Shown piece after piece: positions 1 to 6,077 of a stretch of DNA of 10,626 bases (position 1 is the stretch's first letter; each line of letters begins with the position of its first letter). A model generated the notes under the pieces. The model worked only from the letters and a program-made list of their open reading frames with translations, was not told where the DNA came from and did no database searches. Source of the DNA: an uncultured Collinsella sp. (GTDB lineage Bacteria; Actinomycetota; Coriobacteriia; Coriobacteriales; Coriobacteriaceae); the NCBI GenBank assembly GCA_900549335.1, contig UROJ01000028.1, forward strand, positions 1-10,626, given 5' to 3'. A program made the translations under genes and the position numbers.

Positions 1-126
1 GTCAAGGAAGCGCTCGCCCAGATGGGTATGATCGAGGCAAACTACCGTATGCCGCTGTGCCCCATGGCCAACGACACGCGCGCTGCACTTACCGATGCCC
101 TGAAGGGAGCTGGTCTGCTTGATTAA
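1..126 (+). CDS. dapA: 4-hydroxy-tetrahydrodipicolinate synthase, C-terminal 41 residues (partial)
   Basis: Only the 3' end of the gene lies in the window; frame 1 reads 41 codons to a TAA at 124-126. The residues (VKEALAQMGMIEANYRMPLC, then a helix ending in KGAGLLD) match the C-terminal helices of DapA, where a segment of the type 'ALxxxGxxxxxxRxPLxPL' is usual. DapA condenses pyruvate with aspartate semialdehyde, the first committed step of lysine and diaminopimelate synthesis in the cytoplasm. The catalytic lysine and pyruvate-binding residues lie upstream of the window and cannot be checked. The identification leans partly on the adjacent dapB, whose start overlaps this gene by 8 bases, so the two are almost certainly co-transcribed and translationally coupled. 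Confidence 0.85.
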   Translation, partial: VKEALAQMGMIEANYRMPLCPMANDTRAALTDALKGAGLLD

Positions 127-859
127 GACCGTCATTATGGGAACGGGCCGCATGGGCTCGCTCATCCGCACCACCGCCGAGGGCGTTGTCGACGCCGCCG
201 GTCAGCCTGTTTTCGACATCGTCGCCCAGATCGGCTTCGACTTGTCCGAGCTCGAGAGCGCACCGGCCGCCGATGTAATCATCGACTTCTCGAACGTCGT
301 GACCTTCGATGCTGTCGTCGCCTATGTCGAACGCACGGGCGCGGCGTTAGTCTCGGGCACCACGGGTTACACACCCGAGCAGATGGACCGCCTGCGCGAG
401 CTGGGCCAGAACGCCCGCGTCATGCACTCCGGCAATTACTCCATCGGTATCGCAGCCCTGCGTCATCTGGTAGCACAGGCCACACGCGAGCTGCCCGGCT
501 TTGACTGCGAGATCGTCGAGACGCACCATAACCAAAAGGTCGACGCCCCCAGCGGCACTGCCAAGTTGTTGCTCGACGCCGTCGTCGAAGCTGAGCCCGA
601 GGCAGGCTACCACCCCGTCTACGGACGCGAGGGCATGTGCGGCGCGCGCGACCCCAAGGAAATCGGCATGCACTCGCTGCGCGGCGGCACCGTCGCCGGC
701 GTGCACGAGGTGAGTTTCTTTGGCCAGGATGAGGAGATCACGCTAACCCACCGCGCCACGAGCCGTCAGATCTTTGTCAACGGCGCCTTGGCAGCCGCGC
801 AAAAGCTCGTCACCCGCGAACCCGGCTTCTATACGTTCGACCAGGTCATGTTTGCCTAA
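119..859 (+). CDS. dapB: 4-hydroxy-tetrahydrodipicolinate reductase
   Basis: A 246-residue protein, typical of the family. DapB reduces the DapA product with NAD(P)H to tetrahydrodipicolinate. The N-terminal Rossmann motif GTGRMG is at residues 8-13. The C-terminal domain carries ETHHNQKVDAPSGTA (134-148), the family signature: His136 and Lys140 correspond to E. coli His159 and Lys163, the catalytic acid/base pair, and the SGT segment binds the substrate. The TTG at 119 is chosen as start because AAGGGAG (103-109) sits 9 bases upstream, and because the next in-frame ATG (137) would remove the beta-strand before the nucleotide-binding loop. The start overlaps the last 8 bases of dapA, suggesting translational coupling, with the weak TTG perhaps limiting output. 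The 39-base gap to dapH fits one operon. Identity is close to certain. Confidence 0.97.
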   Translation: MIKTVIMGTGRMGSLIRTTAEGVVDAAGQPVFDIVAQIGFDLSELESAPAADVIIDFSNVVTFDAVVAYVERTGAALVSGTTGYTPEQMDRLRELGQNARVMHSGNYSIGIAALRHLVAQATRELPGFDCEIVETHHNQKVDAPSGTAKLLLDAVVEAEPEAGYHPVYGREGMCGARDPKEIGMHSLRGGTVAGVHEVSFFGQDEEITLTHRATSRQIFVNGALAAAQKLVTREPGFYTFDQVMFA

Positions 860-898
860 CCAGGTATCAACCGGATCCACCCAAAGGAGAGACAGCAT

Positions 899-1618
899 AT
901 GAGCAACGCAGCCGAGATGGATGCACAGGAGATTATCAACTACATCGCCACCGCGCCCAAGAAAACGCCCGTCAAACTGTACGTGCGCGAAAAGCCGGGC
1001 ATGAAGGTCCAGTGGGGCAATGCACACGTCTACGGCGGTCGTCGTGGCAAGACCGTCTTTGGCGACTGGGACGAGCTCAAAGCCATCCTTGATGCCAATG
1101 CCGATTCCATCGATTACTACGATGTGGAGAACGACTGCCGCAACTCCGCCGTGCCCATGCTCGACCTCAAGGGCATCAACGCTCGCATCGAGCCGGGCGC
1201 GATCATCCGTGACCGCGTCGAGATCGGCGATCGCGCCGTCATCATGATGGGTGCCATCATCAACATCGGCTCCGTCATTGGCGAGGGCTCCATGATCGAT
1301 ATGGGCGCCGTGCTGGGCGGCCGCGCCACCGTGGGTAAGAACTGCCACATCGGCGCCGGCACCGTGCTGGCGGGCGTCGTGGAGCCCGCGAGCGCCACGC
1401 CTGTCATCATCGAGGACGATGTCATGATCGGCGCTAACGCCGTGGTCCTGGAAGGCGTGCGCGTGGGCAAGGGCGCTGTTGTCGCCGCCGGCGCCGTGTG
1501 CGTCGAGGACGTCCCCGCCGGTGCCGTCGTGGCCGGTGTCCCCGCCCGCGTCATCAAGATGCGCGACGAGAAGACCGACAGTAAGACCGGTCTCGAAGAA
1601 GGTCTGCGCCAGCTTTAA
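899..1618 (+). CDS. dapH: 2,3,4,5-tetrahydropyridine-2,6-dicarboxylate N-acetyltransferase
   Basis: A 239-residue protein, the length expected for the acetylating enzyme (about 236-240; also annotated dapD). It uses acetyl-CoA to acetylate tetrahydrodipicolinate, keeping the chain open for transamination. An N-terminal alpha/beta part (about 1-85) is followed by a left-handed beta-helix of imperfect hexapeptide repeats (about 90-220) with isoleucine/valine every sixth residue. Family hallmarks are [47 protein letters not shown] and [11 protein letters not shown]. These distinguish it from the longer succinylating DapD of proteobacteria and mycobacteria. AGGAG at 885-889 is 9 bases before the ATG. 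It is the last gene of the dapA-dapB-dapH run. Later acetyl-route genes (deacetylase, epimerase, lysA) are not beside it. Confidence 0.95.
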   Translation: MSNAAEMDAQEIINYIATAPKKTPVKLYVREKPGMKVQWGNAHVYGGRRGKTVFGDWDELKAILDANADSIDYYDVENDCRNSAVPMLDLKGINARIEPGAIIRDRVEIGDRAVIMMGAIINIGSVIGEGSMIDMGAVLGGRATVGKNCHIGAGTVLAGVVEPASATPVIIEDDVMIGANAVVLEGVRVGKGAVVAAGAVCVEDVPAGAVVAGVPARVIKMRDEKTDSKTGLEEGLRQL

Positions 1619-1620
1619 TA

Positions 1621-1648
1621 GTTACGCGGTTTTGACAAACCGCGTAAC
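1621..1648. repeat. Perfect 12-bp hairpin after dapH
   Basis: GTTACGCGGTTT (1621-1632) and its exact complement AAACCGCGTAAC (1637-1648) enclose the loop TGAC, starting 3 bases after the dapH stop codon. The stem would be very stable in RNA. No T-tract follows (next bases AAGTCGACG), so it is not a classical intrinsic terminator. It may protect the 3' end of the dap mRNA, act as a Rho-dependent or structural stop, or be a repeat unit. The sequence GTCGACGCTGCA follows directly and recurs almost unchanged after the next hairpin. Confidence 0.8.
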
Positions 1649-1670
1649 AAGTCGACGCTGCATCTTTGGT

Positions 1671-1694
1671 TCCGTCGTTCTAACGAACGACGGA
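1671..1694. repeat. Second perfect hairpin, same layout as the first
   Basis: TCCGTCGTTC (1671-1680) and GAACGACGGA (1685-1694) form a perfect 10-bp stem around the loop TAAC. A GG/CC pair can extend it across one bulged base. As with the first hairpin, the word GTCGACGCT follows 3 bases later (1698-1706), whereas it lies 2 bases after the first (1651-1659). The two units therefore share a hairpin-plus-GTCGACGCT layout although the stem sequences differ. No T-tract follows. Confidence 0.75.
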
Positions 1695-1708
1695 CCGGTC
1701 GACGCTAC

Positions 1709-1806
1709 AAACGCTCCTAAGCGGCAATCTGACGTTCAATCGTCGGTCGCGTACCAAAGTACGCTTCCCTCCTCTTTCACGTCACCTTGCTCGCTTAGGG
1801 GCGTTT
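1709..1806. repeat. Long-range 15-bp inverted repeat enclosing smaller hairpins
   Basis: Bases 1709-1723 pair with 1792-1806 over 15 positions with a single G-T wobble (T1715/G1800). Inside the roughly 68-base loop are two further hairpins: GACG/CGTC (1731-1734 with 1741-1744) and GCGTAC/GTACGC (1749-1754 with 1759-1764, loop CAAA). On the + strand the 3' arm ends in TTTT (1804-1807). I see no convincing reading frame or ribosome binding site. It could be a structured non-coding RNA, a large-headed terminator, or a non-autonomous palindromic element. I do not recognise its family. Confidence 0.6.
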
Positions 1807-1849
1807 TCGCTGACTTATGCTCAACCTGTAATGCAATTCAATCACAAGC

Positions 1850-1887
1850 AAGCAGGCCGAAGCCCCGTCCGGGACTTCGGCCTGCTT
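1850..1887. terminator. Bidirectional hairpin terminator between convergent transcription units
   Basis: A 13-bp stem (1850-1862 with 1875-1887; core GCAGGCCGAAG against CTTCGGCCTGC) is topped by a short inner CCC/GGG stem. TTT at 1886-1888 follows the stem on the + strand. On the - strand the hairpin starts at the stop codon of the toxin gene. It lies exactly between the rightward dap operon and the leftward toxin-antitoxin genes. The T-tracts are short on both sides, so efficiency is uncertain. Confidence 0.75.
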
Positions 1888-2231
1888 TATCTCAGGGTTC
1901 CGTCGTATTCGACCATGGCCGGTCGCTTTGACAGGCGCGCTGCGGCCGTCTTGTAGACTTCGGAACGGTCGCGCCGACCTACTGCAACGATCTCGGCGAT
2001 CTCAACCGTTCCATCCTCTCGGATTCGGAACACCATTCGGAGTCCTGCCTTTCGCCATTTAATCTTTTTACAGCCGGCAAGCTCACCGTGAAGCGGCGTT
2101 CCGATTTCATCGGCGCGCGTCTTTAATTTCGCCACTGCAATGCGGACGAGCCTTCGCTGAGAACCGTCTAGTTTTTGATATTCCTTCTCGACGTCTCGAT
2201 TCAAAAAGCCGACGACAAAGTGCCCGCTCAT
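1887..2231 (-). CDS. RelE/ParE-superfamily toxin of a type II toxin-antitoxin pair
   Basis: A 114-residue basic protein. The core LAGCKKIKWRKAGLRMVFRI (residues about 51-70), followed by VEIAEIVAVGRRDRSEVYKTAAARL, is the usual RelE/ParE pattern: a strand carrying basic residues, an R-x-V-F/Y strand, then 'I.aVgrRdr..vY..a..R'. RelE-type members cut mRNA on the ribosome and ParE-type members poison gyrase; this sequence does not let me say which. A C-terminal extension of about 20 residues (SKRPAMVEYDGTLR) goes beyond the usual fold. The ATG overlaps the antitoxin stop codon as ATGA (2231-2228), so translation is coupled to the upstream antitoxin. The gene looks less GC-rich than its housekeeping neighbours, which fits horizontal acquisition. 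It ends at the shared terminator hairpin. Confidence 0.85.
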   Translation of the reverse strand: MSGHFVVGFLNRDVEKEYQKLDGSQRRLVRIAVAKLKTRADEIGTPLHGELAGCKKIKWRKAGLRMVFRIREDGTVEIAEIVAVGRRDRSEVYKTAAARLSKRPAMVEYDGTLR

Positions 2232-2578
2232 TCGAAAAGATCCTCATCCGAAATCGCATCGGGATCCATCGACTCAAACTCCTCGAGTTCCTCTGGGGTC
2301 AAAGCATCTTCAAACGGAATAAACTCGTGCGGTCCGTTTTTGATTCGATCCGTCGCAATGCGATCAAGCTCAAGTTCGCGAAGGTACTGCAGTGCGCCGA
2401 ACATCTCCTCATAGGCAGCGTAGTCGATAATCACAGTATCGATGTCGTTATGATCGGCGATAAACTGCGGCGCGCGCTTAGCACGCTTGCGAATGGTAGA
2501 TAGGGACTTGCTCGCTTCGGTGGCAGAGACAACCTGGTCTTTTGTAAACACCGGTTTTTCCAGAACAAGTGGGGACAT
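2228..2578 (-). CDS. Phd/YefM-like antitoxin
   Basis: A 116-residue acidic protein encoded just upstream of the toxin. Residues about 16-50 (VVSATEASKSLSTIRKRAKR, then a strand reading TVIIDYAAYEEM) fit the Phd/YefM fold: a short strand and helices for dimerisation and DNA binding, then 'viv...eYe.m'. The C-terminal part (from about residue 75) is very acidic (ALTPEELEEFESMDPDAISD), suited to wrapping and neutralising the basic toxin. I start the gene at the ATG at 2578, not the TTG 12 bases upstream, because GGAGG (complement of 2584-2588) lies 5 bases before this ATG. Antitoxins of this kind normally repress their own promoter, and a strong inverted repeat lies just upstream. Assignment to Phd/YefM rather than another RelB-like group is by pattern only. 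Confidence 0.82.
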   Translation of the reverse strand: MSPLVLEKPVFTKDQVVSATEASKSLSTIRKRAKRAPQFIADHNDIDTVIIDYAAYEEMFGALQYLRELELDRIATDRIKNGPHEFIPFEDALTPEELEEFESMDPDAISDEDLFE

Positions 2579-2596
2579 CTGGACCTCCAAAAAAAT

Positions 2597-2642
2597 AATC
2601 TGGATTATATTTCAAATTATACTTCAAAATATAATCCAGATT
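2597..2642 (-). promoter_or_regulatory. Promoter/operator of the toxin-antitoxin operon
   Basis: A perfect 16-base inverted repeat, AATCTGGATTATATTT (2597-2612) and AAATATAATCCAGATT (2627-2642), is separated by 14 bases. Inside are two adjacent near-identical 12-mers, ATTATATTTCAA (2604-2615) and ATTATACTTCAA (2616-2627). Read on the - strand each contains TATAAT (2609-2604 and 2621-2616), so one or both can serve as a -10 box; no good -35 is visible. It lies about 20 bases upstream of the antitoxin start and is far more AT-rich than its surroundings. The layout fits an operator bound by the antitoxin or toxin-antitoxin complex for autoregulation. Confidence 0.75.
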
Positions 2643-2665
2643 TTTCTTAGAAAGAAACTATTGCG

Positions 2666-3670
2666 CTATCGATTCTCGATGCTGCCGATATTCTTGAGCT
2701 CGATGGAGATGAGGCCGTTGGGCTCATTGACGAACTCAATGTACTCGGAATTCGAACCCATCTCGGCCGGGAAGCTGATCTCGATGCCCGTATCGGTACG
2801 AATCTTGTGGTTGCGCACGGCCGCACGCTCGACCTGCTTGCGCTCCACGGGCACACGCTCGGGCACCTTCTCTTCGGTCAGCGCCGCGCGCACGCTCTCC
2901 TTGATGACCGGCTCGTCCTCAAAGACCTCATCGACGATATCCCAAGGCGGCAGCTCCTCGTCATCCTCGACCTTCTCGGCCACAGCGGCCTTAACCTTGG
3001 CGAGCGCCACGGCCGTGTTGGCGCCGTGCTCCTCGGCGACTTCCTCGACCACACGCGTCACGGTGTCGATGACCTCCTTGCCCGATACGCCCGTGTCGCA
3101 CTGCAGCAGACCGTCGGGAATGAGCATACGGTCCTCGCCGGCAATCTTACGCTTCTTGTCCACGTAGCCGATCTCCATGGTGCTCGCGCGCACGATGGCA
3201 TAGCTCGGCACCTTTTGCGAAGGGTTCGGCAGAATGGCATAGTGGCGCGCGATGTCGTTGCGCACCTCGCCTTCCTCGCGGCCCACCTCGTGCATAAAGG
3301 CCTGCTTGGAGCCCAGCAGCATCACGGCAAACCAGCGGGCATCCTCATCGTCGTCAAAGTCGGCCACGAGCACGTCGGTGGACTCGGCTTTCTCGGCTTT
3401 GGTGAGCTCGGAGGAGATAAACTCCGCAATCTGCTGCGACAGGTCCACGAACTCGCGCTCGCCAAAGAAATAACCCTTGAGCTCGCCGCCAAACGCAGAG
3501 TTCTCGGCAAACGTGGCGCGCTTATTGTCGGCCGAGGTTCGTGCGCGGCGCAGATGCGTGGTCACAAAGTTGCGCACGGTACGGCTCTCGATATCGAGCT
3601 CGCGCTGGCTCATGACGTTGACGGCAGAGTCAAAGTCCAGGATATGCAGAATCGCGTGATTGATTTTCAT
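2666..3670 (-). CDS. NdpA/YejK-family nucleoid-associated protein
   Basis: A 334-residue protein. The N-terminus (MKINHAILHILDFDSAVNVM) has the 'I...ilHild' opening of the NdpA/YejK family. Family-like blocks follow: an acidic helical region with LSQQIAEFISSELTKAEK (about 75-95), a hydrophobic strand/helix with ARWFAVMLLGSKQAFMHEV, and a C-terminal domain ending ISIELKNIGSIENR. E. coli YejK is a nucleoid protein; the molecular role in Gram-positive relatives is largely uncharacterised. No signal peptide or membrane segment is seen. I choose the ATG at 3670 because GGA lies 9 bases upstream; the ATG at 3679 directly abuts that GGA and would only add MPY. The toxin-antitoxin operon follows on the same strand after 87 bases with no terminator between. 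The family call is by pattern recognition. Confidence 0.75.
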   Translation of the reverse strand: MKINHAILHILDFDSAVNVMSQRELDIESRTVRNFVTTHLRRARTSADNKRATFAENSAFGGELKGYFFGEREFVDLSQQIAEFISSELTKAEKAESTDVLVADFDDDEDARWFAVMLLGSKQAFMHEVGREEGEVRNDIARHYAILPNPSQKVPSYAIVRASTMEIGYVDKKRKIAGEDRMLIPDGLLQCDTGVSGKEVIDTVTRVVEEVAEEHGANTAVALAKVKAAVAEKVEDDEELPPWDIVDEVFEDEPVIKESVRAALTEEKVPERVPVERKQVERAAVRNHKIRTDTGIEISFPAEMGSNSEYIEFVNEPNGLISIELKNIGSIENR

Positions 3671-3745
3671 ATACGGCATTCCGTTCTAGATCGATTTAAG
3701 CACGAACCAGTATAGCGGTCGAGCCTGCCCCAAGCGCATCGAAGC

Positions 3746-3778
3746 TTGGTGCATCGGGGACAGGTTGCTTTGCACCAA
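3746..3778. repeat. REP-like palindromic element, copy A
   Basis: Perfect 8-base terminal inverted repeats TTGGTGCA (3746-3753) and TGCACCAA (3771-3778) enclose GGGGACAGG (3756-3764), just past the stop codon of the hydrolase gene. Read on the - strand, about 25 of 30 bases match copy B at 4973-5003, in the opposite orientation. An overlapping CCAAGC/GCTTGG hairpin (3730-3735 with 3744-3749) shares one arm. The form (short palindrome, GGGGACAGG core, between genes, inverted partner) resembles REP elements mobilised by IS200-like RAYT transposases. No transposase is present here. Confidence 0.65.
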
Positions 3779-3781
3779 TAG

Positions 3782-4942
3782 CTAGCGCAGGAGTTCGGAC
3801 TGCCAAGCCTCGAGTTGTTCTGCCAAGCTCTTGCCGGCAGCTGGCATGTCGACCTGGGGACGTTTGGGCAGAAGCGCACACTTAAGAATCGCAACGATAG
3901 TCTGCGAGACAAAGCGTCGCGTGTCCTTGTCAAAGCCTTGCGCAGTCTGGAGCATCATGGGCAGGCTCTCGCGCAGATTCCCAGCGATATCCGCAAACCG
4001 CTCAGCACCCGTAGCCTCAAACACGGAGAACAACGCATCTACAAAACGCTCGCGCTCGCTAGGCGACACTGCAAGCAGCATCTCGCGAATGGAGTCATCA
4101 ACGTATCGAGCACCGGCGGACAGGCGCTCACAGTACGCGAAGTCGCGATCATCAACCACCCAGCTAAAGGGATTATGCTGCAGCAGGCTGAACTCGGTGC
4201 TCTCAACGATGGCATAGTCCTCCTGCGTCTCGAACATCATGCCAAAGATCGACGACCGAGGTAGCGTCTTGTCGATTCGACCGGAAAGATCGGCAAAGGC
4301 GTTGCCGTTCAGAAACTCCTCGACAAAGCCCGGACCATCATGGGAATACACCCGTTCGATTCGCTCACGGGCGACATCGGAGCACATCGCCGCACCGTAC
4401 ACCGCAAGGTTTCCACCCTTGGAATGACCTCCGCACAAAAGCGGCCCGTCAATCGCATCCGCCGCCTCGTCCACATAGCGCGCCGCAGATTCCTGGGCCG
4501 GCACGGGACACCGGAACGCCATGTTGAAGTCCTCTTTCCAGCCCACAATCGTGCTGTCGGTCCCCCGGAAGGAAAGATAGCTAAACCCCGCCGGAAACCG
4601 GAACGCCATGGCCGCAAACTGCTCCGTTGTCTCGGCATCACTCACGCTACGATAGCCGCAAACACGAACGCCACGGTAGCGAGGGCTTGCTGCCACAGCC
4701 TCCAACAGGGCACGGCTCCCCTCCGGATCCCACAGGTCGCCAATCATGTCTTGGTAGCACTCGGCGCGCAGCAGCTCGCGTACGTCTAGGCCCTGCCAGT
4801 TCGTCAGCTCCGCCATATCACCCGGCAAACGCAAATAGGACAACCACGCAAAGACCAGGCTATCCACCGCGCAGAACGGCCGTTCCTCAAACGGATCAAA
4901 CGCCGTCTGGGCATAGGTCAAAAAATTAGGCGAATCCGACAT
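3782..4942 (-). CDS. DUF2974 (Mbeg1-like) alpha/beta-hydrolase
   Basis: A 386-residue protein with no signal peptide or membrane segment, so probably cytoplasmic. It carries the DUF2974 pattern: an N-terminal FCAVDSLVFAWLSYL segment (23-37), then LSFRGTDSTIVGWKEDFNMA (123-142) with the FRGTD loop shared with class 3 lipases. Next come the nucleophile elbow GGHSKGGNLA (171-180, Ser174), the HDGPGF segment (201-206, candidate Asp202) and LLQHNPFSW (254-262, candidate His256). A lipase/esterase-type Ser-Asp-His hydrolase is therefore likely, but substrate and pathway are unknown for this family. The ATG at 4942 is preceded by GGGAGG 3 bases upstream; the open frame continues upstream but runs through the ldh terminator, so I reject longer starts. 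It is monocistronic and bracketed by two inverted REP-like elements. Confidence 0.85.
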   Translation of the reverse strand: MSDSPNFLTYAQTAFDPFEERPFCAVDSLVFAWLSYLRLPGDMAELTNWQGLDVRELLRAECYQDMIGDLWDPEGSRALLEAVAASPRYRGVRVCGYRSVSDAETTEQFAAMAFRFPAGFSYLSFRGTDSTIVGWKEDFNMAFRCPVPAQESAARYVDEAADAIDGPLLCGGHSKGGNLAVYGAAMCSDVARERIERVYSHDGPGFVEEFLNGNAFADLSGRIDKTLPRSSIFGMMFETQEDYAIVESTEFSLLQHNPFSWVVDDRDFAYCERLSAGARYVDDSIREMLLAVSPSERERFVDALFSVFEATGAERFADIAGNLRESLPMMLQTAQGFDKDTRRFVSQTIVAILKCALLPKRPQVDMPAAGKSLAEQLEAWQSELLR

Positions 4943-4972
4943 GGCCCTCCCATCAACTATGGTGCATTGGGG

Positions 4973-5003
4973 TGGTGCAAAGTAACCTGACCCCCTCGCA
5001 CCA
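4973..5003. repeat. REP-like palindromic element, copy B
   Basis: TGGTGC (4973-4978) and GCACCA (4998-5003) form perfect 6-base terminal inverted repeats around AAAGTAACCTGACCCCCTC. It matches the - strand reading of copy A (3746-3778) at about 25 of 30 positions. A partial third unit, TGGTGCATTGGGG (4960-4972), abuts it and resembles the first half of copy A (TGGTGCATCGGGG). It sits between the hydrolase start codon and the ldh terminator, so it may also affect the 5' leader of the hydrolase mRNA. Confidence 0.65.
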
Positions 5004-5038
5004 AAAAGGCGCCCGGACCGTGTGGCCCGGACGCCTTT
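5003..5038 (-). terminator. Intrinsic terminator of ldh
   Basis: On the - strand, AAAGGCGTCCGGGCC pairs with GGTCCGGGCGCCTTT over 15 positions (two G-U wobbles) around an ACAC loop. The final bases extend to five T residues. It begins about 30 bases after the ldh stop codon. The T-run merges with the end of REP-like copy B. On the + strand only TTT follows the stem, so leftward termination is favoured. Confidence 0.9.
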
Positions 5039-5069
5039 CATTGTAGCCTGTTGCCCAAAAAAGCTTGAT

Positions 5070-6020
5070 TTAGCAGGAGAAGTCGACGCTGTCGATGATG
5101 TCCTTGAGGGCCTTGGCGGAGGCGGTGAGCTCATGCTGCTCGTCATCGTTCAGCGGCACGGGGACGCGGCAGACAACGCCATCGCGGCCGACGACGGTCG
5201 GCATGGAGATGGCCAGATCGGACAGGCCATACTCGCCCACCATGAGCGAGGAGACAGGCAGAACGGTCTGCTCATCGCGCATGACGGCAGTGCAGATGCG
5301 CTTGACGGCCATGGCAACGCCATAGTAGGTAGCGTGCTTCTTCTCGATGATGGTGTAGGCGGAGTTCTTGACGTCCTCGGCGATACGCTTCTCGGCAGCC
5401 TCGTGCTCCAGATGACCGTGAAGCTCGCAGAAGGTGTTCAGCGGAACGCCAGCAACCTGAGCGCTGGACCAAGCGACAAACTCGGAGTCGCCGTGCTCGC
5501 CCATGACATAGGCCTGGACATCGCGCGGGTCAACCTCGACGTGGGCACCAAGCATCTGCTGCAGACGGCCAGTGTCGAGCACGGTGCCGGAGCCGATGAC
5601 ATGGCCCTCGGGCAGGCCGGACATCTTAATGGCAGCATAGGTCAGAACATCAACCGGGTTGGAGACGATTAGCAGAATGCCGTCGAAGCCGGACTTCTTA
5701 ATCTCGGGGATAATGGACTTAAAGATGTTTACGTTCTTGTTGACCAGGTCCAGGCGGGTCTCACCGGGCTTCTGGGCAGCGCCAGCGGTGACGACGATCA
5801 TGGCGGCGTCCGCGACATCGGAATAATCGCCGGCGTAGATCTTCATCGGCTCGGCAAACGTCATGCCGTGCGCGATATCCAGGGCCTCACCCTCGGCACG
5901 GTTCTTGTCCACGTCGATGAGGACCATCTCGGAGAACAGACCACTCTGCATCAGTGCGAACGCCGAAGACGAACCGACGAAACCGCAGCCGACAATAGCG
6001 ACCTTCTTCTCGTTAACCAT
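5070..6020 (-). CDS. ldh: L-lactate dehydrogenase (NAD-dependent)
   Basis: A 316-residue protein, normal for the family, which reduces pyruvate to L-lactate and reoxidises NADH in fermentation. The Rossmann motif GCGFVG is at 11-16, and Asp36 at the end of the second strand indicates NAD rather than NADP. The loop GAAQKPGETR (80-89) carries Gln83, the residue that marks lactate rather than malate dehydrogenase, and Arg89. SNPVD is at 120-124. Asp149 and Arg152 lie in TVLDTGRL, where Gly151 replaces the commoner serine. The catalytic His176 lies in MGEHGDSE. Start: GGGAG (complement of 6027-6031) is 6 bases before the ATG. A strong terminator follows. A 201-base gap with hairpins separates it from the upstream aminotransferase gene, so it probably has its own promoter. 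Confidence 0.95.
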   Translation of the reverse strand: MVNEKKVAIVGCGFVGSSSAFALMQSGLFSEMVLIDVDKNRAEGEALDIAHGMTFAEPMKIYAGDYSDVADAAMIVVTAGAAQKPGETRLDLVNKNVNIFKSIIPEIKKSGFDGILLIVSNPVDVLTYAAIKMSGLPEGHVIGSGTVLDTGRLQQMLGAHVEVDPRDVQAYVMGEHGDSEFVAWSSAQVAGVPLNTFCELHGHLEHEAAEKRIAEDVKNSAYTIIEKKHATYYGVAMAVKRICTAVMRDEQTVLPVSSLMVGEYGLSDLAISMPTVVGRDGVVCRVPVPLNDDEQHELTASAKALKDIIDSVDFSC

Positions 6021-6046
6021 TAGAAACTCCCATCTCTCTCCACAAA

Positions 6047-6077
6047 CAAGCCGCCCGGGAACGACCCGAGCGGCTTG
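6047..6077 (-). other. Stem-loop in the ldh leader, terminator-like
   Basis: CAAGCCGC and GCGGCTTG (6047-6054 with 6070-6077) form an 8-bp stem, continued after one mismatch by four G-C pairs (6056-6059 with 6065-6068) and a 5-base loop. On the - strand it is followed by TTTGTGG, a poor U-tract. It ends about 15 bases before the ldh ribosome binding site. It may be the terminator of the upstream aminotransferase transcript or a regulatory or stabilising hairpin in the ldh leader. Confidence 0.6.

Noticed and set aside
1619..1886. Small protein-coding gene in the dapH-toxin gap
   Set aside because: A + strand frame stays open here only as the tail of an out-of-frame read through dapH. No ribosome binding site with a start codon is seen, and the sequence is explained by inverted repeats.
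4943..5146. N-terminal extension of the DUF2974 protein by 68 residues
   Set aside because: It would read through REP-like copy B, the ldh terminator and the 3' end of ldh. The added residues are Ser/Pro/Arg-rich without similarity to the family, while the ATG at 4942 has a GGGAGG site.
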